Positions 52,131-64,000 of a stretch of 64,000 nucleotides of DNA are shown in pieces. A program made the translations under genes and the position numbers. The stretch lies in NCBI RefSeq assembly GCF_900116425.1, contig NZ_FPAS01000006.1, positions 1-64,000 on the forward strand. The letters are read 5' to 3'. Below the pieces are notes generated by a model that saw only the letters and a program-made list of their open reading frames with translations, did not search any database and was not told where the DNA came from. The stretch's first letter is position 1. Every line of letters begins with the position of its first letter. The DNA is from Lishizhenia tianjinensis (lineage in GTDB: Bacteria; Bacteroidota; Bacteroidia; Flavobacteriales_D; Crocinitomicaceae).

Positions 52131-54758
52131 TTGGCTACAAAAAAGAAAGAAAAGAAATCGAGCGAAACTCCTTTAATGAAGCAATACAACCAAATTAAAG
52201 CGAAACATCCACAAGCGATGTTACTCTTTAGGGTGGGAGATTTTTACGAAACCTTTGGTGAGGATGCCGTGAAAGCTTCAAAAATATTGGGGATAGTATT
52301 GACCAAACGTAAAAATGGATCTGCTTCCCACATCGAGTTGGCTGGTTTTCCCCATCATTCTTTAAACACGTATTTACCCAAGTTGGTAAGAGCCGGTGAA
52401 CGCGTAGCCATTTGTGATCAGTTAGAAGATCCTAAAACGACCAAAACCATCGTTAAAAGAGGGGTAACAGAATTGGTTACGCCAGGGGTTGCCATTAACG
52501 ACCAGGTATTGGAGCAAAAGAAAAACAACTTCTTATGTGCCCTTCACTTTGATAAAAAACAAGTGGGAGTTGCCTTTTTAGACATCTCAACAGGTGAGTT
52601 TTTCGTAGCCCAAGGAAACCTAGAATATGTACACAAGCTGGTACAAGGTTTTGCGCCGAGTGAGATCATTTTCCAAAAAAATAAAAACAAAGAATTTACA
52701 GAGGCTTTTAGCTCTAACTTCTACACCTACAAGTTAGAAGATTGGGTTTTTACAGAAGATTTCGCCCTTGATACTTTAACCAAACAGTTCAACACCCAAG
52801 GCTTAAAAGGATTTGGTATAGATAATTTAACGCAGGGTATCATTGCGGGAGGAGCCGCACTTCAATATTTATCGGTTACTGAAAACACCAAACTCGAACA
52901 CATTTCAAACATTTCAAGAATTGAGGAAGAGAAATATGTTTGGTTGGATAGATTTACCGTGAGAAACCTTGAGCTTATTCACTCCCACAATGAAAATGCT
53001 ACTACGCTCATTGATATCATAGACGATACCCTCACGCCTATGGGTTCGCGTTTATTGAAGCGTTGGTTGGTATTACCTTTAAAGGATGAAGAAGATATCA
53101 ATGAAAGGTTGAATGCCGTAGAGTCTTTGCTTCTTCCTGAGAACAATCAACTGCGTTTTGAATTAGGTGAAATTTTGAACGATATCGGCGATTTAGAACG
53201 TTTGGTTTCTAAAGCTGCCGTGGGTAAAATCAATCCTAAAGAAGTGATTCAGTTGAAGAAAACACTGGAGCAGATAGAGCCTATACAGAAAATATTAAAA
53301 GCCACCAACGCACCAGACATCATTAAAATAGCGGATCGTTTAGAGGCATGTAGTGAACTTATTGTTAAAGTGAATCATCAACTTCATCCTGAACCGGCTA
53401 TACAAATTGGGAAGGGAAGTGTAATTGCTGATGGCTTTAATGAAGAGCTCGATGAGTTGCGTAAAATTGCTTTTTCTGGGAAGGATTATTTGCAACAGCT
53501 TCAAGAAAGAGAAATTGAAAAAACGGGGATTCCAAGTTTAAAAGTAGCCTTTAACAATGTATTCGGTTACTATTTAGAAGTTAGAAATACACACAAAGAC
53601 AAAGTTCCCGAGGAATGGATTAGAAAGCAAACTTTGGTAAATGCTGAGAGATACATCACCCAAGAATTGAAAGAATATGAATCTAAAATTCTAGGTGCTG
53701 AAGATAAAATCCAGGTGTTGGAATCTAGATTGTATAACGACTTGGTACTTTCACTTTCAAAGTTCATTCGTCCGGTACAACGCAACGCGCATTACATTGG
53801 ACAAATTGACTGCTTACTTTCTTTTGCAAACATTTCTGAAAAGAACAATTACAACAAACCAGAACTGAACGATGGCTTTGCTTTAAATATAAAAGAAGGG
53901 AGACACCCAGTTATTGAAAAACAATTGAAATCTGGTGAAGAATATGTTGCCAATGATGTATACTTAGACAACGACACGCAGCAAATCATCATGATTACCG
54001 GACCGAACATGTCGGGTAAAAGTGCCATTTTGCGTCAAACTGCTTTGATTTCTTTAATGGCGCAAATCGGGTGTTTTGTACCTGCAAAATCTGCAAAGCT
54101 TGGTATAGTAGATAAAATATTTACCCGTGTTGGGGCTTCGGATAATATCTCATCAGGTGAATCTACTTTCATGGTAGAAATGAACGAAACCTCTTCTATT
54201 TTGAATAACCTTTCTCCTAGAAGTTTGGTTTTACTCGATGAAATTGGTCGTGGAACAAGTACCTACGACGGTATTTCTATTGCATGGGCCATTGCAGAAT
54301 ATTTGCATGAGAATCCTAAAGCGAAGTGTAAAACTTTATTTGCAACCCATTACCACGAATTGAATGAGATGTACAAGAAGTTTCCTCGCATCAAAAACTT
54401 TAATGTTTCGGTGAAGGAAATGGGTACCAAAATTCTTTTCATTAGAAAATTGGTAGAAGGTGGTAGTGAACACTCTTTTGGTATACACGTTGCAAAATTA
54501 GCAGGTATGCCGAGTCAGGTTGTACAAAGAGCCACAAAAATGTTGGCACACTTAGAACAATCGCATGGAAGTTCAGACAAAGAAAAAGTACAAGAAGCGG
54601 TGAACCAACCCGACATGCAACTGAGCTTTTTCCAATTGGATGATCCCGTTCTGGAAAATATAAAAGAAGAATTGGTTTCCATAGACATAGACACATTAAC
54701 ACCTGTGGAAGCTTTGATGAAACTCAACGAAATAAAGAAAATGGTAGGAGGAAATTAA
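52131..54758 (+). CDS. mutS: DNA mismatch repair protein MutS
   Basis: 875 aa from a TTG at 52131 ([20 protein letters not shown]). The alternatives are TTG 52104, inside the -7 box, and ATG 52176, which would trim the basic N-terminus. Recognises mismatches and short loops and recruits MutL. The mismatch-binding FYE motif is in [15 protein letters not shown] (~32-46). Core and lever domains follow, then the ABC ATPase with Walker [15 protein letters not shown] (~623), [13 protein letters not shown] signature, Walker [17 protein letters not shown] (~699) and FATHYHEL. C-terminal dimerisation region (~800-875). Length matches bacterial MutS1. Confidence 0.96.
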   Translation: MATKKKEKKSSETPLMKQYNQIKAKHPQAMLLFRVGDFYETFGEDAVKASKILGIVLTKRKNGSASHIELAGFPHHSLNTYLPKLVRAGERVAICDQLEDPKTTKTIVKRGVTELVTPGVAINDQVLEQKKNNFLCALHFDKKQVGVAFLDISTGEFFVAQGNLEYVHKLVQGFAPSEIIFQKNKNKEFTEAFSSNFYTYKLEDWVFTEDFALDTLTKQFNTQGLKGFGIDNLTQGIIAGGAALQYLSVTENTKLEHISNISRIEEEKYVWLDRFTVRNLELIHSHNENATTLIDIIDDTLTPMGSRLLKRWLVLPLKDEEDINERLNAVESLLLPENNQLRFELGEILNDIGDLERLVSKAAVGKINPKEVIQLKKTLEQIEPIQKILKATNAPDIIKIADRLEACSELIVKVNHQLHPEPAIQIGKGSVIADGFNEELDELRKIAFSGKDYLQQLQEREIEKTGIPSLKVAFNNVFGYYLEVRNTHKDKVPEEWIRKQTLVNAERYITQELKEYESKILGAEDKIQVLESRLYNDLVLSLSKFIRPVQRNAHYIGQIDCLLSFANISEKNNYNKPELNDGFALNIKEGRHPVIEKQLKSGEEYVANDVYLDNDTQQIIMITGPNMSGKSAILRQTALISLMAQIGCFVPAKSAKLGIVDKIFTRVGASDNISSGESTFMVEMNETSSILNNLSPRSLVLLDEIGRGTSTYDGISIAWAIAEYLHENPKAKCKTLFATHYHELNEMYKKFPRIKNFNVSVKEMGTKILFIRKLVEGGSEHSFGIHVAKLAGMPSQVVQRATKMLAHLEQSHGSSDKEKVQEAVNQPDMQLSFFQLDDPVLENIKEELVSIDIDTLTPVEALMKLNEIKKMVGGN

Positions 54759-54779
54759 ATCCTACTTTCACCTCTTTAA

Positions 54780-54811
54780 ATGTCTGCTCCTTGGGCAGAC
54801 GTTTTTATTTT
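54780..54811 (+). terminator. Rho-independent terminator of mutS
   Basis: Stem TGTCTGC/GCAGACG (54781-54787 with 54795-54801), 7-nt loop, then TTTTTATTTT. Confidence 0.88.
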
Positions 54812-54872
54812 CATCAACTTTTTACTTTTAATAAATCCAAACTTCTTATGGTGCCTTCCTTCTGAATAAAAG

Positions 54873-54880
54873 TAACTTTG
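54873..54880 (+). promoter_or_regulatory. -7 element abutting the M23 peptidase start codon
   Basis: TAACTTTG is a perfect TAnnTTTG match ending 4 nt before ATG 54885, so transcription would begin at or next to the start codon. No -33 TTTG at the usual place. Confidence 0.5.
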
Positions 54881-54884
54881 TAAC

Positions 54885-56591
54885 ATGCAAAAAATCCTTT
54901 ACATACTTCTAACCCTATGGCTTGGTGCGAGTGCAGTTTTTGGTCAATACGACCCCAACAAAACCTATGATTTCCACCCACCTTTAAAAACGCCACTCAT
55001 TCTTGCTGCCAATTTTGGTGAATTAAGAACCAATCATTTTCATACAGGTTTAGATTTTAAAACAGACAGACAAATCGGGTATCCACTATATTCCATTGAG
55101 GAAGGTTATGTTTCTCGTGTTAAAGTATCCCCTTGGGGCTATGGTCATGTGGTCTACATCAATCATCCAGGTGGGTTAACTTCGGTTTACGCACATTGCT
55201 CTGCTTTTTTAGGTAAACTAGATAGTTTGGTAAAGGCCGAACAATTTAAGCAGGAAAATTTTGCCATAGAAATATATCCAGATTCGAATGCAGTTCGTGT
55301 TGGTCGCGGTGAAAAAATAGCACTATCAGGAAACACAGGTGGAAGCACAGCGCCTCACCTACATTTCGAAATTAGAGATACGAAAACTGAATATGCTTTA
55401 AACCCCTTATTGTTTGGGTTCGATATAGCCGATTCTCGTAAACCGAGTATACGTGGTGTGAAAGTTTATGCTTTGACCAAAGAAGGCTACCGCGTACTGA
55501 AAAAAGAGGTAGAATATAGGACCTCTAACCAAAATTCAAACCCGAGCATCGTTGGAAATCAAATTACCTTGCCTGCTTATTACACATCCAAAACAGGTGG
55601 TATAGGTTTTTCTTTTGACGCTGTAGACCAATTGGATGGTGCCGATAACATCTGTGGTATTTTTAAATCCTATTTAATTGTGGATGGAGACACTGTCTTT
55701 TCCCAAGATATGACAGCCATAGATTTTGCAGCCAATCGTCAAATTAATAGTCACAAAGACTACGAAGCTTTTCATAAACAACGCAGACATTACCAGAAAT
55801 CCTTTAAGACGATACACAACCCTTTAAACATCTACAATGAAGCCTTGAGCGATGGTATACTCAACTTTCAGCCGGGATCTAGTCATAAAATTAAATACAC
55901 CTGTGTAGATACAAAAGGAAATACAACTAGTCTTGATTTTATCCTTAACATAGAAAATGGTCAACCCGCAGATTTGAGTAAACTCTACACGCCATCCAAA
56001 GATTATCTATTTCCAGATTCTTCTTTCATGGATATAGATGATGAACATTTTGTTCTTTTTGGAATAGATTTGTTGTATGAACCCACACCAAAAATCATTA
56101 CAGCGGAGGCTCCTTTTACTTTTGGAAATCCTGAAATTCCATTAGAATCTTACTACAAGATAATGATGAAAGTGGATAGCCTATTACACCCTGCAGAACG
56201 CTACGTAATCACAGTAACAGACGAAAGAGGTAGAGTTAAGTCTATAGGCGGAACATACAAAGACGGGTGGTTAACGGCCAAAACCAAAGAGTTTGGATAT
56301 TTTGAGGTACAAGCCGACTTAACAGCTCCTACCTTGATCGCAAGAAATGTGAGAAATAACATCAATGTTAGAGGCAGTAGACTTGCCTGGAAAATTGGAG
56401 ATGATTTATCCGGTTTAAAAGAATATGATGTTTACGTTGATGGCGTTTGGCAACACGTTTTATACGAGCCCAAAAACGGAAGTATCTACTACAGTCCATC
56501 ACCGGCTTTAAGCGGCACACACACCCTTAGAATAGTCGTTGAAGATGCTGCGGGCAACATCAGTTCAGAGCAATATACTTTGTCCTTTTAA
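54885..56591 (+). CDS. Secreted M23-family metallopeptidase
   Basis: 568 aa. Signal peptide 1-20 (ends AVFGQ). The LytM/peptidase M23 domain is at ~35-175 with zinc ligands His53 and Asp57 in FHTGLDFKT and His160 in HLHFE (His158/His160), all needed for activity, and the typical GGSTAPHLHFE context. The long C-terminal part (~185-568) is beta-rich and includes a PKD/Ig-like final segment (KIGDDLSGLKEYDVYVDGVW). No T9SS tail, so probably periplasmic. Expected to cut peptidoglycan cross-links; some M23 proteins instead process other substrates. Confidence 0.93.
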   Translation: MQKILYILLTLWLGASAVFGQYDPNKTYDFHPPLKTPLILAANFGELRTNHFHTGLDFKTDRQIGYPLYSIEEGYVSRVKVSPWGYGHVVYINHPGGLTSVYAHCSAFLGKLDSLVKAEQFKQENFAIEIYPDSNAVRVGRGEKIALSGNTGGSTAPHLHFEIRDTKTEYALNPLLFGFDIADSRKPSIRGVKVYALTKEGYRVLKKEVEYRTSNQNSNPSIVGNQITLPAYYTSKTGGIGFSFDAVDQLDGADNICGIFKSYLIVDGDTVFSQDMTAIDFAANRQINSHKDYEAFHKQRRHYQKSFKTIHNPLNIYNEALSDGILNFQPGSSHKIKYTCVDTKGNTTSLDFILNIENGQPADLSKLYTPSKDYLFPDSSFMDIDDEHFVLFGIDLLYEPTPKIITAEAPFTFGNPEIPLESYYKIMMKVDSLLHPAERYVITVTDERGRVKSIGGTYKDGWLTAKTKEFGYFEVQADLTAPTLIARNVRNNINVRGSRLAWKIGDDLSGLKEYDVYVDGVWQHVLYEPKNGSIYYSPSPALSGTHTLRIVVEDAAGNISSEQYTLSF

Positions 56592-56597
56592 AGGCAT

Positions 56598-56633
56598 AAA
56601 AAAAGCGGATGAGTCAATCAACCCTCCGCTTTT
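56598..56633. terminator. Bidirectional terminator between M23 peptidase and DUF3467 genes
   Basis: Stem AAAAGCGGA/TCCGCTTTT (56601-56609 with 56625-56633), 15-nt loop, with an A run on the left and T run on the right, so it can stop transcripts from both sides. Confidence 0.82.
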
Positions 56634-56664
56634 CTAACATAACAAATAAAACACTCTCGCTTAC

Positions 56665-56979
56665 TTAAGCTTGAGCTGGTGGTGTACCAAAATTAATTGG
56701 CGGAACACCTGGATTATTATCTTCTGCGATAGGCCCAAATTGAGCTTCGTAATTCTTTACATTTTCTGCTAATGCACGCATTAATCGTTTAGCATTTTGC
56801 GGTGTCATGATCACACGAGATCTTACCTTAGCCTTAGGAACTCCTGGCATCATCTGAATAAAATCTGCAACAAATTCAGTACTTGAATGCGTAATTACGC
56901 TTAAGTTACTGTATACACCTGTAGCTACATCTTCTGTAAGCTCTATATTGATTTGATTGTCTTTATTTTGATTTTCCAT
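56665..56979 (-). CDS. DUF3467 protein
   Basis: 104 aa, matching DUF3467 by length and pattern: INIELTEDVATGVYSNLSVI, EFVADFIQMMPGVPKAKVRS, RVIMTPQNAKRLMRALAENV. The end is Pro/Ala-rich. Function unknown. It lies downstream of rpoC on the same strand but beyond the rpoC terminator. No clear promoter of its own is visible, so readthrough from rpoBC is possible. Confidence 0.9.
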   Translation of the reverse strand: MENQNKDNQINIELTEDVATGVYSNLSVITHSSTEFVADFIQMMPGVPKAKVRSRVIMTPQNAKRLMRALAENVKNYEAQFGPIAEDNNPGVPPINFGTPPAQA

Positions 56980-56994
56980 CTTTAGCGGTTTAGA

Positions 56995-57026
56995 TAAAAA
57001 AACCCCGACAACTTAATGCCGGGGTT
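56995..57026 (-). terminator. Rho-independent terminator of rpoBC
   Basis: Minus strand stem AACCCCG/CGGGGTT (57026-57020 with 57007-57001), 12-nt loop, then T6, 18 bp after the rpoC stop. Confidence 0.9.
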
Positions 57027-57043
57027 ATAATGAATATAATATT

Positions 57044-60000
57044 CTAGTTGTTATCAGTTAATTCATCATAAACTTCCTGAGATCCAACGATCATATTTTG
57101 GAACTGACGAGTACCTGTACCTGCTGGTATTAAGTGTCCAACAATTACGTTCTCTTTCAATCCTAATAAGTGATCTTCTTTTCCTGAAATTGCAGCTTCG
57201 TTCAATACTTTCGTAGTTTCCTGGAAAGATGCAGCTGAGATGAACGACTGAGTTTGAAGAGAAGCTCTAGTAATACCTTGTAACATCGGTTTAGATGTTG
57301 CTGCAATAGCATCTCTAGATTCTACCAACTTCTTATCCTGTCTTCTCAATTGAGAGTTCTCATCTCTTAACTTACGTGCAGTAACGATCTGACCCGCTTT
57401 CAACTCTGTAGAGTCTCCTGGATCAACAACAACCTTTTTACCGAACATTCTATCGTTCTCTTCCATGAAGTCCGCTTTGTGAACGGCTTGGTTTTCTAAG
57501 AATTTAGTATCTCCTGCGTCTGTAATTTCAACTTTCAACATCATCTGACGAACGATAACCTCAAAGTGCTTATCGTTAATCTTCACACCCTGTAAACGGT
57601 ATACATCTTGGATTTCGTTTACTAAGTACTCTTGTACTTTCGTTGGTCCTTCGATGTTCAAGATATCTTTCGGAGTAATTGCTCCATCAGATAACGGTTT
57701 ACCAGCACGAACGAAATCGTTCTCTTGTGTTAAGATGTGCTTAGATAATGGTACTAAGTACTTACGTTTCTCACCTGTCTTAGACTCGATGATTACCTCA
57801 CGGTTACCACGTTTGATTTTACCGTAAGAAGCAATACCGTCGATTTCAGAAACCACAGCTGGGTTAGATGGATTACGTGCTTCGAAAAGCTCAGTTACAC
57901 GAGGAAGACCCCCTGTAATATCCCCTGTCTTACCACCTGTTCTTGGTATCTTAACTAAGAAGTCACCCGCTTCTACTTTGTCACCCTCGTTTACAGAGAT
58001 GTGAGCGTTAACTGGGATAGAGTATGATTTCAATACTTCTCCTTTGCTGTCAACGATTTCAATAGTAGGGTTTTTCTTCTTATCCTTCGTTTCAGTAATT
58101 ACCTTCTCCGTAAATCCTGTTTGCTCATCGACTTCTTCACGGTAAGTAATCCCCTCGATAATGTTATCGAATTGGATTTTACCTTTCACCTCAGATAAGA
58201 TAACGGCGTTATAAGGGTCCCACTTACAGATAACGTCACCTTTCTTCAAGTCTGCGTTGTTATCTGCGATCATGATAGCACCGTAAGGGATGTTACCCGT
58301 CATTGCTAACGAACCATCTCTCTTGTCTACCAATTTCATTTCAGCTGAACGACCAATAACGATTTCTTGTTTGTTACCGTCTTTATCTGTTTTCGTAATT
58401 GTTCTAAGCTCGTCGATTTCTAATTTACCATCTGCTTTCGCTTTGATATCATTTTCATCGGCAATGTTAGAGGCAGTACCCCCAACGTGGAACGTACGAA
58501 GTGTAAGCTGTGTACCAGGTTCACCAATAGACTGTGCTGCTACTACTCCAACAGAATCACCATTTTGTGCCATTCTGTGTGTAGACAAGTTTCTACCGTA
58601 ACATTTCGCACAAACTCCTCTTCTTAACTCACATGTTAATACTGAACGAATTTCTACTTCTTCAATGTCTGCAGCATCAATTGCCTTAGCAACTTTTTCA
58701 TCTATCAATCCACCAGCTTCAACGATTAAGTTGTCTTCATCATCGTAGATATCATTTACTGAACATCTACCGATAATTCTGTCTGCTAATGGTTCAAAAA
58801 TTTCATCATTTTTCTTCAATGCAGTTGTTGCTAAACCTCTTAAAGTTCCACAATCTTCTGCATTAATAACCACGTCTTGTGCAACGTCTACCAATCTACG
58901 TGTCAAGTAACCTGCATCGGCTGTTTTTAAGGCTGTATCGGCCAAACCTTTACGGGCACCGTGAGTAGAGATAAAGTACTCAAGGATAGAAAGACCTTCT
59001 TTAAAGTTCGATAAAATCGGGTTTTCAATAATCTCTTGAGCTGAAGCTCCAGACTTCTGTGGTTTCGCCATCAATCCACGCATTCCAGATAACTGACGAA
59101 TCTGCTCTTTAGATCCACGTGCTCCTGAGTCGAACATCATGTAAATTGAGTTAAATCCTTGGTTATCGTTTTTCAACTGCTCCATTAACGTGTGCGTTAA
59201 TCTTGAGTTGGTACGTGTCCAGATGTCAATAATTTGGTTATAACGTTCGTTGTTTGTAATAAGACCCATGTTATAGTTCTCCATTACTTCACGTACGTTT
59301 TCATCCGCTTTAGCAACTAATTCATCTTTTTCTTTCGGAATGATGATATCGTCAAGGTTGAATGATAATCCACCTCTAAATGCCATCTCGTATCCTAAAG
59401 ATTTGATATCATCCAAGAACTGAGCAGTTCTTGCTGTACCAGAAATCTTCAATACGTGTCCAATGATATCTCTTAACGCTTTCTTCGTTAATACTTCATT
59501 GATGTATCCTACTTCTCTTGGAACTCTTTCGTTGAATAAAACTCTACCTGCAGTAGTTTCTACCAACATTAATTCTGGTTCTCCTTGCTCATTTAAATCG
59601 TAAGTTTTCACTTTGATATGTGCGTGAAGATCCAATGCTCCCTCGTTGTAAGCAATAGTTACCTCTTGTGGAGAGTAGAAAATTCCACCTTCTCCTTTTA
59701 CAATTCTTTCTGGTGTTGACTTTCTACCTTTTGTAATGTAGTAAAGACCCAAGACCATATCCTGAGATGGTACGGCAATAGGTGCACCATTCGCAGGGTT
59801 CAAGATATTGTGTGATGCCAACATCAACAACTGTGCTTCCAAAATTGCAGCGTTACCTAATGGTAAGTGAACCGCCATCTGGTCACCGTCGAAATCGGCG
59901 TTAAATGCTGTACAAACCAATGGGTGAAGACGAATTGCTTTTCCTTCGATCAATTTCGGTTGGAAAGCCTGGATACCCAATCTGTGCAACGTAGGTGCAC

Positions 60001-61327
60001 GGTTTAATAATACTGGGTGACCTTTCAATACGTTTTCAAGAATATCCCATACAACTGGTTCTTTTCTATCAACAATTTTCTTAGCAGATTTAACTGTCTT
60101 TACGATACCTCTTTCTATCATCTTACGGATGATAAATGGCTTGTAAAGCTCAGCCGCCATGTTTTTAGGTAAACCACACTCGTGTAACTTCAATGTTGGT
60201 CCAACAACAATTACCGAACGTGCTGAGTAATCCACACGCTTACCTAATAAGTTTTGACGGAAACGACCTTGCTTACCTTTTAACGAGTCAGATAAAGACT
60301 TTAATGGTCTGTTAGACTCTGTCTTTACTGCACTTGCCTTACGAGAGTTGTCGAACAATGAGTCAACAGACTCTTGCAACATACGCTTCTCGTTACGTAA
60401 GATTACCTCAGGAGCTTTAATCTCGATCAAACGCTTCAAACGGTTGTTACGGATAATTACTCTACGGTAAAGGTCATTTAAATCTGAAGTAGCAAATCTA
60501 CCTCCATCTAAAGGAACTAACGGACGTAATTCTGGTGGAATAACCGGAACCACTTTAATGATAGTCCACTCTGGACGGTTATCAATACGCGTTTGAGAAT
60601 CACGCATCGCCTCAACTACTTGTAGTCTCTTCAATGCTTCATTCTTACGCTGTACTGATGTCTCAGTGTTTGCTTTGTGTCTTAATTCATAAGATAATGA
60701 ATCCAAGTCCAAACGTTGTAATAAATCGTACAACGCCTCCGCACCCATCTTAGCTACGAATTTGTTTGGATCAGTATCTTCTAAATATTGGTTCTCTTTT
60801 GGTTGAACATCCAAAATATCCAAGTACTCTTCCTCTGTTAAGAAATCGTACTTCTGTAATGGATCTCCTTCTGCATTTACTGCATTACCTGCTTGAATAA
60901 CAACGTAACGCTCGTAGTAAATGATTTGATCTAATTTCTTAGTCGGTAAACCTAATAAGTAACCAATTTTATTTGGTAAAGATCTAAAGTACCAGATGTG
61001 AGCTACAGGAACAACTAACGAGATGTGTCCCATACGCTCTCTACGTACTTTCTTCTCAGTTACCTCAACACCACAACGGTCACAAACGATACCCTTATAA
61101 CGGATACGCTTGTATTTACCACAGTGACATTCGTAATCTTTTACAGGACCGAAGATACGCTCACAAAATAGACCGTCTCTTTCTGGCTTGTAAGTTCTAT
61201 AGTTAATCGTTTCAGGCTTAAGCACTTCACCACTAGACTGCTCCAAAATCTCCTCTGGCGATGCCAAAGAGATGGTAATCTTGTTAAAGCTACTCTGCTT
61301 TTTTGCTGTTTCTTTTCTATAAGCCAT
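57044..61327 (-). CDS. rpoC: DNA-directed RNA polymerase subunit beta'
   Basis: 1427 aa, full length. Catalytic [15 protein letters not shown] (~475-490) binds the active-site magnesium. The N-terminal zinc finger is at ~66-90 ([20 protein letters not shown]). A second zinc site lies near ~826 and ~895-910 ([22 protein letters not shown]). The bridge-helix region ([20 protein letters not shown]) and trigger-loop sequences ([21 protein letters not shown]) are intact. Forms the core polymerase with RpoB, encoded 37 bp upstream on the same strand; together they form the rpoBC operon, ended by the terminator just downstream. Confidence 0.99.
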   Translation of the reverse strand: MAYRKETAKKQSSFNKITISLASPEEILEQSSGEVLKPETINYRTYKPERDGLFCERIFGPVKDYECHCGKYKRIRYKGIVCDRCGVEVTEKKVRRERMGHISLVVPVAHIWYFRSLPNKIGYLLGLPTKKLDQIIYYERYVVIQAGNAVNAEGDPLQKYDFLTEEEYLDILDVQPKENQYLEDTDPNKFVAKMGAEALYDLLQRLDLDSLSYELRHKANTETSVQRKNEALKRLQVVEAMRDSQTRIDNRPEWTIIKVVPVIPPELRPLVPLDGGRFATSDLNDLYRRVIIRNNRLKRLIEIKAPEVILRNEKRMLQESVDSLFDNSRKASAVKTESNRPLKSLSDSLKGKQGRFRQNLLGKRVDYSARSVIVVGPTLKLHECGLPKNMAAELYKPFIIRKMIERGIVKTVKSAKKIVDRKEPVVWDILENVLKGHPVLLNRAPTLHRLGIQAFQPKLIEGKAIRLHPLVCTAFNADFDGDQMAVHLPLGNAAILEAQLLMLASHNILNPANGAPIAVPSQDMVLGLYYITKGRKSTPERIVKGEGGIFYSPQEVTIAYNEGALDLHAHIKVKTYDLNEQGEPELMLVETTAGRVLFNERVPREVGYINEVLTKKALRDIIGHVLKISGTARTAQFLDDIKSLGYEMAFRGGLSFNLDDIIIPKEKDELVAKADENVREVMENYNMGLITNNERYNQIIDIWTRTNSRLTHTLMEQLKNDNQGFNSIYMMFDSGARGSKEQIRQLSGMRGLMAKPQKSGASAQEIIENPILSNFKEGLSILEYFISTHGARKGLADTALKTADAGYLTRRLVDVAQDVVINAEDCGTLRGLATTALKKNDEIFEPLADRIIGRCSVNDIYDDEDNLIVEAGGLIDEKVAKAIDAADIEEVEIRSVLTCELRRGVCAKCYGRNLSTHRMAQNGDSVGVVAAQSIGEPGTQLTLRTFHVGGTASNIADENDIKAKADGKLEIDELRTITKTDKDGNKQEIVIGRSAEMKLVDKRDGSLAMTGNIPYGAIMIADNNADLKKGDVICKWDPYNAVILSEVKGKIQFDNIIEGITYREEVDEQTGFTEKVITETKDKKKNPTIEIVDSKGEVLKSYSIPVNAHISVNEGDKVEAGDFLVKIPRTGGKTGDITGGLPRVTELFEARNPSNPAVVSEIDGIASYGKIKRGNREVIIESKTGEKRKYLVPLSKHILTQENDFVRAGKPLSDGAITPKDILNIEGPTKVQEYLVNEIQDVYRLQGVKINDKHFEVIVRQMMLKVEITDAGDTKFLENQAVHKADFMEENDRMFGKKVVVDPGDSTELKAGQIVTARKLRDENSQLRRQDKKLVESRDAIAATSKPMLQGITRASLQTQSFISAASFQETTKVLNEAAISGKEDHLLGLKENVIVGHLIPAGTGTRQFQNMIVGSQEVYDELTDNN

Positions 61328-61364
61328 TTTAAACTCCTTCTTTTATCAAATTAAACACCGACAA

Positions 61365-64000
61365 TTAGTCCATTGTAACACTTAAACCAAGTCCTCTCAA
61401 TTCATGTAATAATACATTGAATGATTCTGGAATACCTGGAGTTGGAAGGTTATCTCCCTTAACAATCGCTTCGTAAGCTTTTGCTCTACCTGTTACGTCA
61501 TCCGACTTAACTGTCAAGATTTCCTGTAGGATGTTCGCTGCACCAAACGCTTCAAGTGCCCAAACCTCCATCTCACCAAAACGCTGACCTCCGAATTGAG
61601 CTTTACCACCCAATGGCTGTTGTGTAATTAATGAGTAAGGTCCGATAGAACGTGCGTGCATCTTATCATCTACCATGTGAGAAAGTTTCAACATGTAGAT
61701 AATACCTACCGTTGCCGTTTGGTGGAATCTTTCACCAGTACCTCCGTCGTATAGGTAAGTCTTACCTGAACGTGGAATACCCGCTTTATCACAGTATTCA
61801 TCTATCTCTGATGGGTGTGCCCCGTCGAAGATAGGCGTTGCGAATTTCACACCTAATTTCTCACCTGCCCAACCTAAAACAGTTTCGTAAATCTGTCCAA
61901 GGTTCATACGAGAAGGTACCCCTAATGGGTTTAACACGATATCTACAGGAGTTCCGTCTTCTAGGAATGGCATGTCTTCGGCTCTAACGATATTTGCAAC
62001 AATACCTTTGTTACCGTGACGACCCGCCATCTTATCTCCTACTTTCAGTTTTCTCTTCTTAGCTACGTATACTTTTGCCAATTTCACAATTCCTGATGGA
62101 AGTTCATCTCCAACTGAAATGTGGAATTTCTTACGCTTGTAGTTACCCAATAAATCGTTCGCCTTGATGTTGAAGTTGTGGATAACACGTTGTATCAATG
62201 AGTTCACGTGAGTATCCGCAGTCCATTTCGCTGGGTTCACGATAGTGTAATCAATGATAGACAAATTCTTTTGTGTGAACTTAGAACCTTTCTTGATGAT
62301 TTCTTCACGGAAGTTGTTAGTTACACCGTCAGACTTGTGTCCTTCTAATACAACCAATAACTTGTCAACTAATCTATCTTTTAAAGCTGCTAAATCCTTT
62401 TCGTATTCCGTATCTAATTGCTCTAAGATTGGTTTATCTTGAGCTTTAGTTTTTCTGTCTTTAATTGCTCTAGAGAACAATTTCTTACCGATAACTACAC
62501 CTCTCAATGATGGGCTAGCTTTTAACGATGCATCTTTCACATCACCTGCCTTATCACCGAAGATAGCTCTCAATAATTTTTCTTCTGGAGATGGATCAGT
62601 TTCTCCTTTTGGTGTAATCTTACCAATAAGGATATCACCTTCTTTAATCTCAGCACCAACTCTGATTAATCCGTTTTCATCTAAGTCTTTTGTAGCCTCT
62701 TCAGAAACGTTAGGAATATCAGCAGTTAATTCTTCCATACCTCTTTTCGTATCTCTTACTTCTAGAGAGTACTCATCGATGTGGATAGATGTAAAGATAT
62801 CATCTCTTACTACTTTCTCAGAAATTACAATCGCATCCTCGAAGTTGTACCCTTTCCAAGGCATGAAGGCAACCTTCATGTTTTGTCCAAGTGCCAACTC
62901 ACCAGCTTGCGTTGCATAACCTTCACAAAGAACCTGACCTTTTTCAACTCTATCACCTTTCTTAACGATAGGCTTCAAGTTCATTGTAGATCCTTGGTTA
63001 GTTTTCTGGAACTTCGTTAATTTATACGTTTTAGTTTCACCGTCGAAGCTTACTAACTTATCTTCTTCCGTTAAATCGTAACGGATAGAAATTTCATTAG
63101 AGTCAACGTATTCCACTACTCCATCTCCCTCTGCGTTGATTAATACACGAGAATCTCTAGCTACAAGTCTTTCGATTCCTGTACCAACGATAGGAGAATT
63201 TGGTTTCAATAAAGGAACTGCCTGACGCTGCATGTTCGATCCCATCAATGCACGGTTGGCATCATCGTGTTCCAAGAAAGGAATAGATGAAGCGGCAATA
63301 GATGCAATCTGGTTAGCTCCAACGTCCATAAGGTCGATCTTCTGTGGTTCAACCACTGGGAAATCACCTTCCAAACGCGCTTTAACAACTTCAGTCTGGA
63401 ATTCACCTTTGTCGTTAATGTTTGCGTTAGCCTGAGCAATCATTTTTTCATCTTCCTCTTCCGCTGACAAGTAAATAGGTGGTGTGTTTAAATCAACTAC
63501 ACCATTATCTACCTTACGGTAAGGAGTTTCAATGAAACCTAATTTGTTCACTTTCGCGAATACACATAAAGAAGAAATCAAACCAATGTTTGGTCCCTCC
63601 GGTGTTTCAATCGTACACAAACGTCCATAGTGAGTGTAGTGAACGTCACGTACCTCGAATCCTGCTCTCTCACGAGAAAGACCACCAGGCCCTAATGCAG
63701 ATAAACGACGCTTGTGCGTTACCTCAGAAAGTGGATTGGTTTGATCCATGAACTGAGACAACTGGTTGGTTCCAAAGAAAGAATTAATTACAGACGATAA
63801 TGTTTTTGCATTGATAAGGTCAATTGGTGTAAAGACCTCATTATCTCTTACGTTCATACGCTCACGAATCGTACGCGCCATACGTGCAAGACCAACTCCG
63901 AACTGAGAGTACAACTGTTCACCAACTGTACGTACACGTCTGTTAGACAAGTGGTCGATATCATCCACCTCTGCCTTAGAGTTAATTAATTCAATTAAGT
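61365..64000 (-). CDS. rpoB: DNA-directed RNA polymerase subunit beta, C-terminal part (5' end outside window)
   Basis: 878 codons are visible; the frame stays open to the window edge (codons for [19 protein letters not shown] at the right end), so an apparent start at 63968 is an internal Val. It spans from the rifampicin region ([40 protein letters not shown]) to the C-terminus ([15 protein letters not shown]). Other core segments: [30 protein letters not shown]-type ([19 protein letters not shown]), and [20 protein letters not shown]. First gene of rpoBC. About 390-400 N-terminal residues are missing by comparison with typical length. Confidence 0.99.
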   Translation of the reverse strand, partial: LIELINSKAEVDDIDHLSNRRVRTVGEQLYSQFGVGLARMARTIRERMNVRDNEVFTPIDLINAKTLSSVINSFFGTNQLSQFMDQTNPLSEVTHKRRLSALGPGGLSRERAGFEVRDVHYTHYGRLCTIETPEGPNIGLISSLCVFAKVNKLGFIETPYRKVDNGVVDLNTPPIYLSAEEEDEKMIAQANANINDKGEFQTEVVKARLEGDFPVVEPQKIDLMDVGANQIASIAASSIPFLEHDDANRALMGSNMQRQAVPLLKPNSPIVGTGIERLVARDSRVLINAEGDGVVEYVDSNEISIRYDLTEEDKLVSFDGETKTYKLTKFQKTNQGSTMNLKPIVKKGDRVEKGQVLCEGYATQAGELALGQNMKVAFMPWKGYNFEDAIVISEKVVRDDIFTSIHIDEYSLEVRDTKRGMEELTADIPNVSEEATKDLDENGLIRVGAEIKEGDILIGKITPKGETDPSPEEKLLRAIFGDKAGDVKDASLKASPSLRGVVIGKKLFSRAIKDRKTKAQDKPILEQLDTEYEKDLAALKDRLVDKLLVVLEGHKSDGVTNNFREEIIKKGSKFTQKNLSIIDYTIVNPAKWTADTHVNSLIQRVIHNFNIKANDLLGNYKRKKFHISVGDELPSGIVKLAKVYVAKKRKLKVGDKMAGRHGNKGIVANIVRAEDMPFLEDGTPVDIVLNPLGVPSRMNLGQIYETVLGWAGEKLGVKFATPIFDGAHPSEIDEYCDKAGIPRSGKTYLYDGGTGERFHQTATVGIIYMLKLSHMVDDKMHARSIGPYSLITQQPLGGKAQFGGQRFGEMEVWALEAFGAANILQEILTVKSDDVTGRAKAYEAIVKGDNLPTPGIPESFNVLLHELRGLGLSVTMD

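Overview
The window looks like an AT-rich chromosomal segment from a Bacteroidota bacterium, most likely order Flavobacteriales. The evidence is: type IX secretion (T9SS) C-terminal sorting domains on several secreted proteins, SprB-type adhesin repeats, a GLPGLI-family protein, a DUF3467 gene beside rpoC, and repeated Bacteroidota-type promoters (-33 TTTG / -7 TAnnTTTG). Many -7 boxes sit 15-25 nt upstream of start codons, and I used them to choose starts. Genus cannot be assigned from this window. I see no phage, insertion sequence, CRISPR array or plasmid functions.

Layout. 1-7749 (minus): a surface-protein block with a partial secreted multi-repeat protein, a phage-tail-collar-domain protein, and a 1891-aa SprB-like adhesin with 19 tandem repeats and a T9SS tail. 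8252-13783: housekeeping, with LptF/G-type permease and tgt (minus), then glycosyltransferase and an ECF-like sigma factor (plus), a gene-free stretch with a REP-like element, tRNA-Thr and rsmG. 13818-18057 (minus): small membrane protein, secreted SGNH esterase with T9SS tail, accD and fbaA. 18325-25570 (plus): thioredoxin-fold protein with no active-site cysteines, UPF1/IGHMBP2-like helicase, YtcJ-like amidohydrolase lipoprotein, NatA/NatB-type ABC exporter. 25647-25795 (minus): a candidate structured small RNA. 25881-28965 (minus): predicted outer-membrane barrel protein and comM. 29094-36778 (plus): giant SBBP-repeat protein with type B T9SS tail, SDR, low-molecular-weight phosphatase, RsmI-like methylase, and an unknown exported protein.

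36868-43004 (plus) is the most unusual part: three consecutive paralogous sensor proteins, each 7TMR-DISM ectodomain + seven membrane segments + coiled coil + SpoIIE/PP2C phosphatase. The first and third keep the metal-binding acidic residues. The middle one has lost most of them and looks like a pseudophosphatase. A convergent ankyrin gene shares its stop codon bases with the third.

43996-49891 (minus): T9SS cargo protein, tRNA-Leu and tRNA-Gly, GLPGLI protein plus TonB-receptor-like barrel, LuxR-type regulator. 49999-51476 (plus): a tandem pair of paralogous envelope proteins. 51511-56591: SpoU methyltransferase, mutS, secreted M23 peptidase. 56665-64000 (minus): DUF3467, rpoC and the 3' part of rpoB. 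Much of the window encodes cell-envelope and surface functions interleaved with core information-processing genes.
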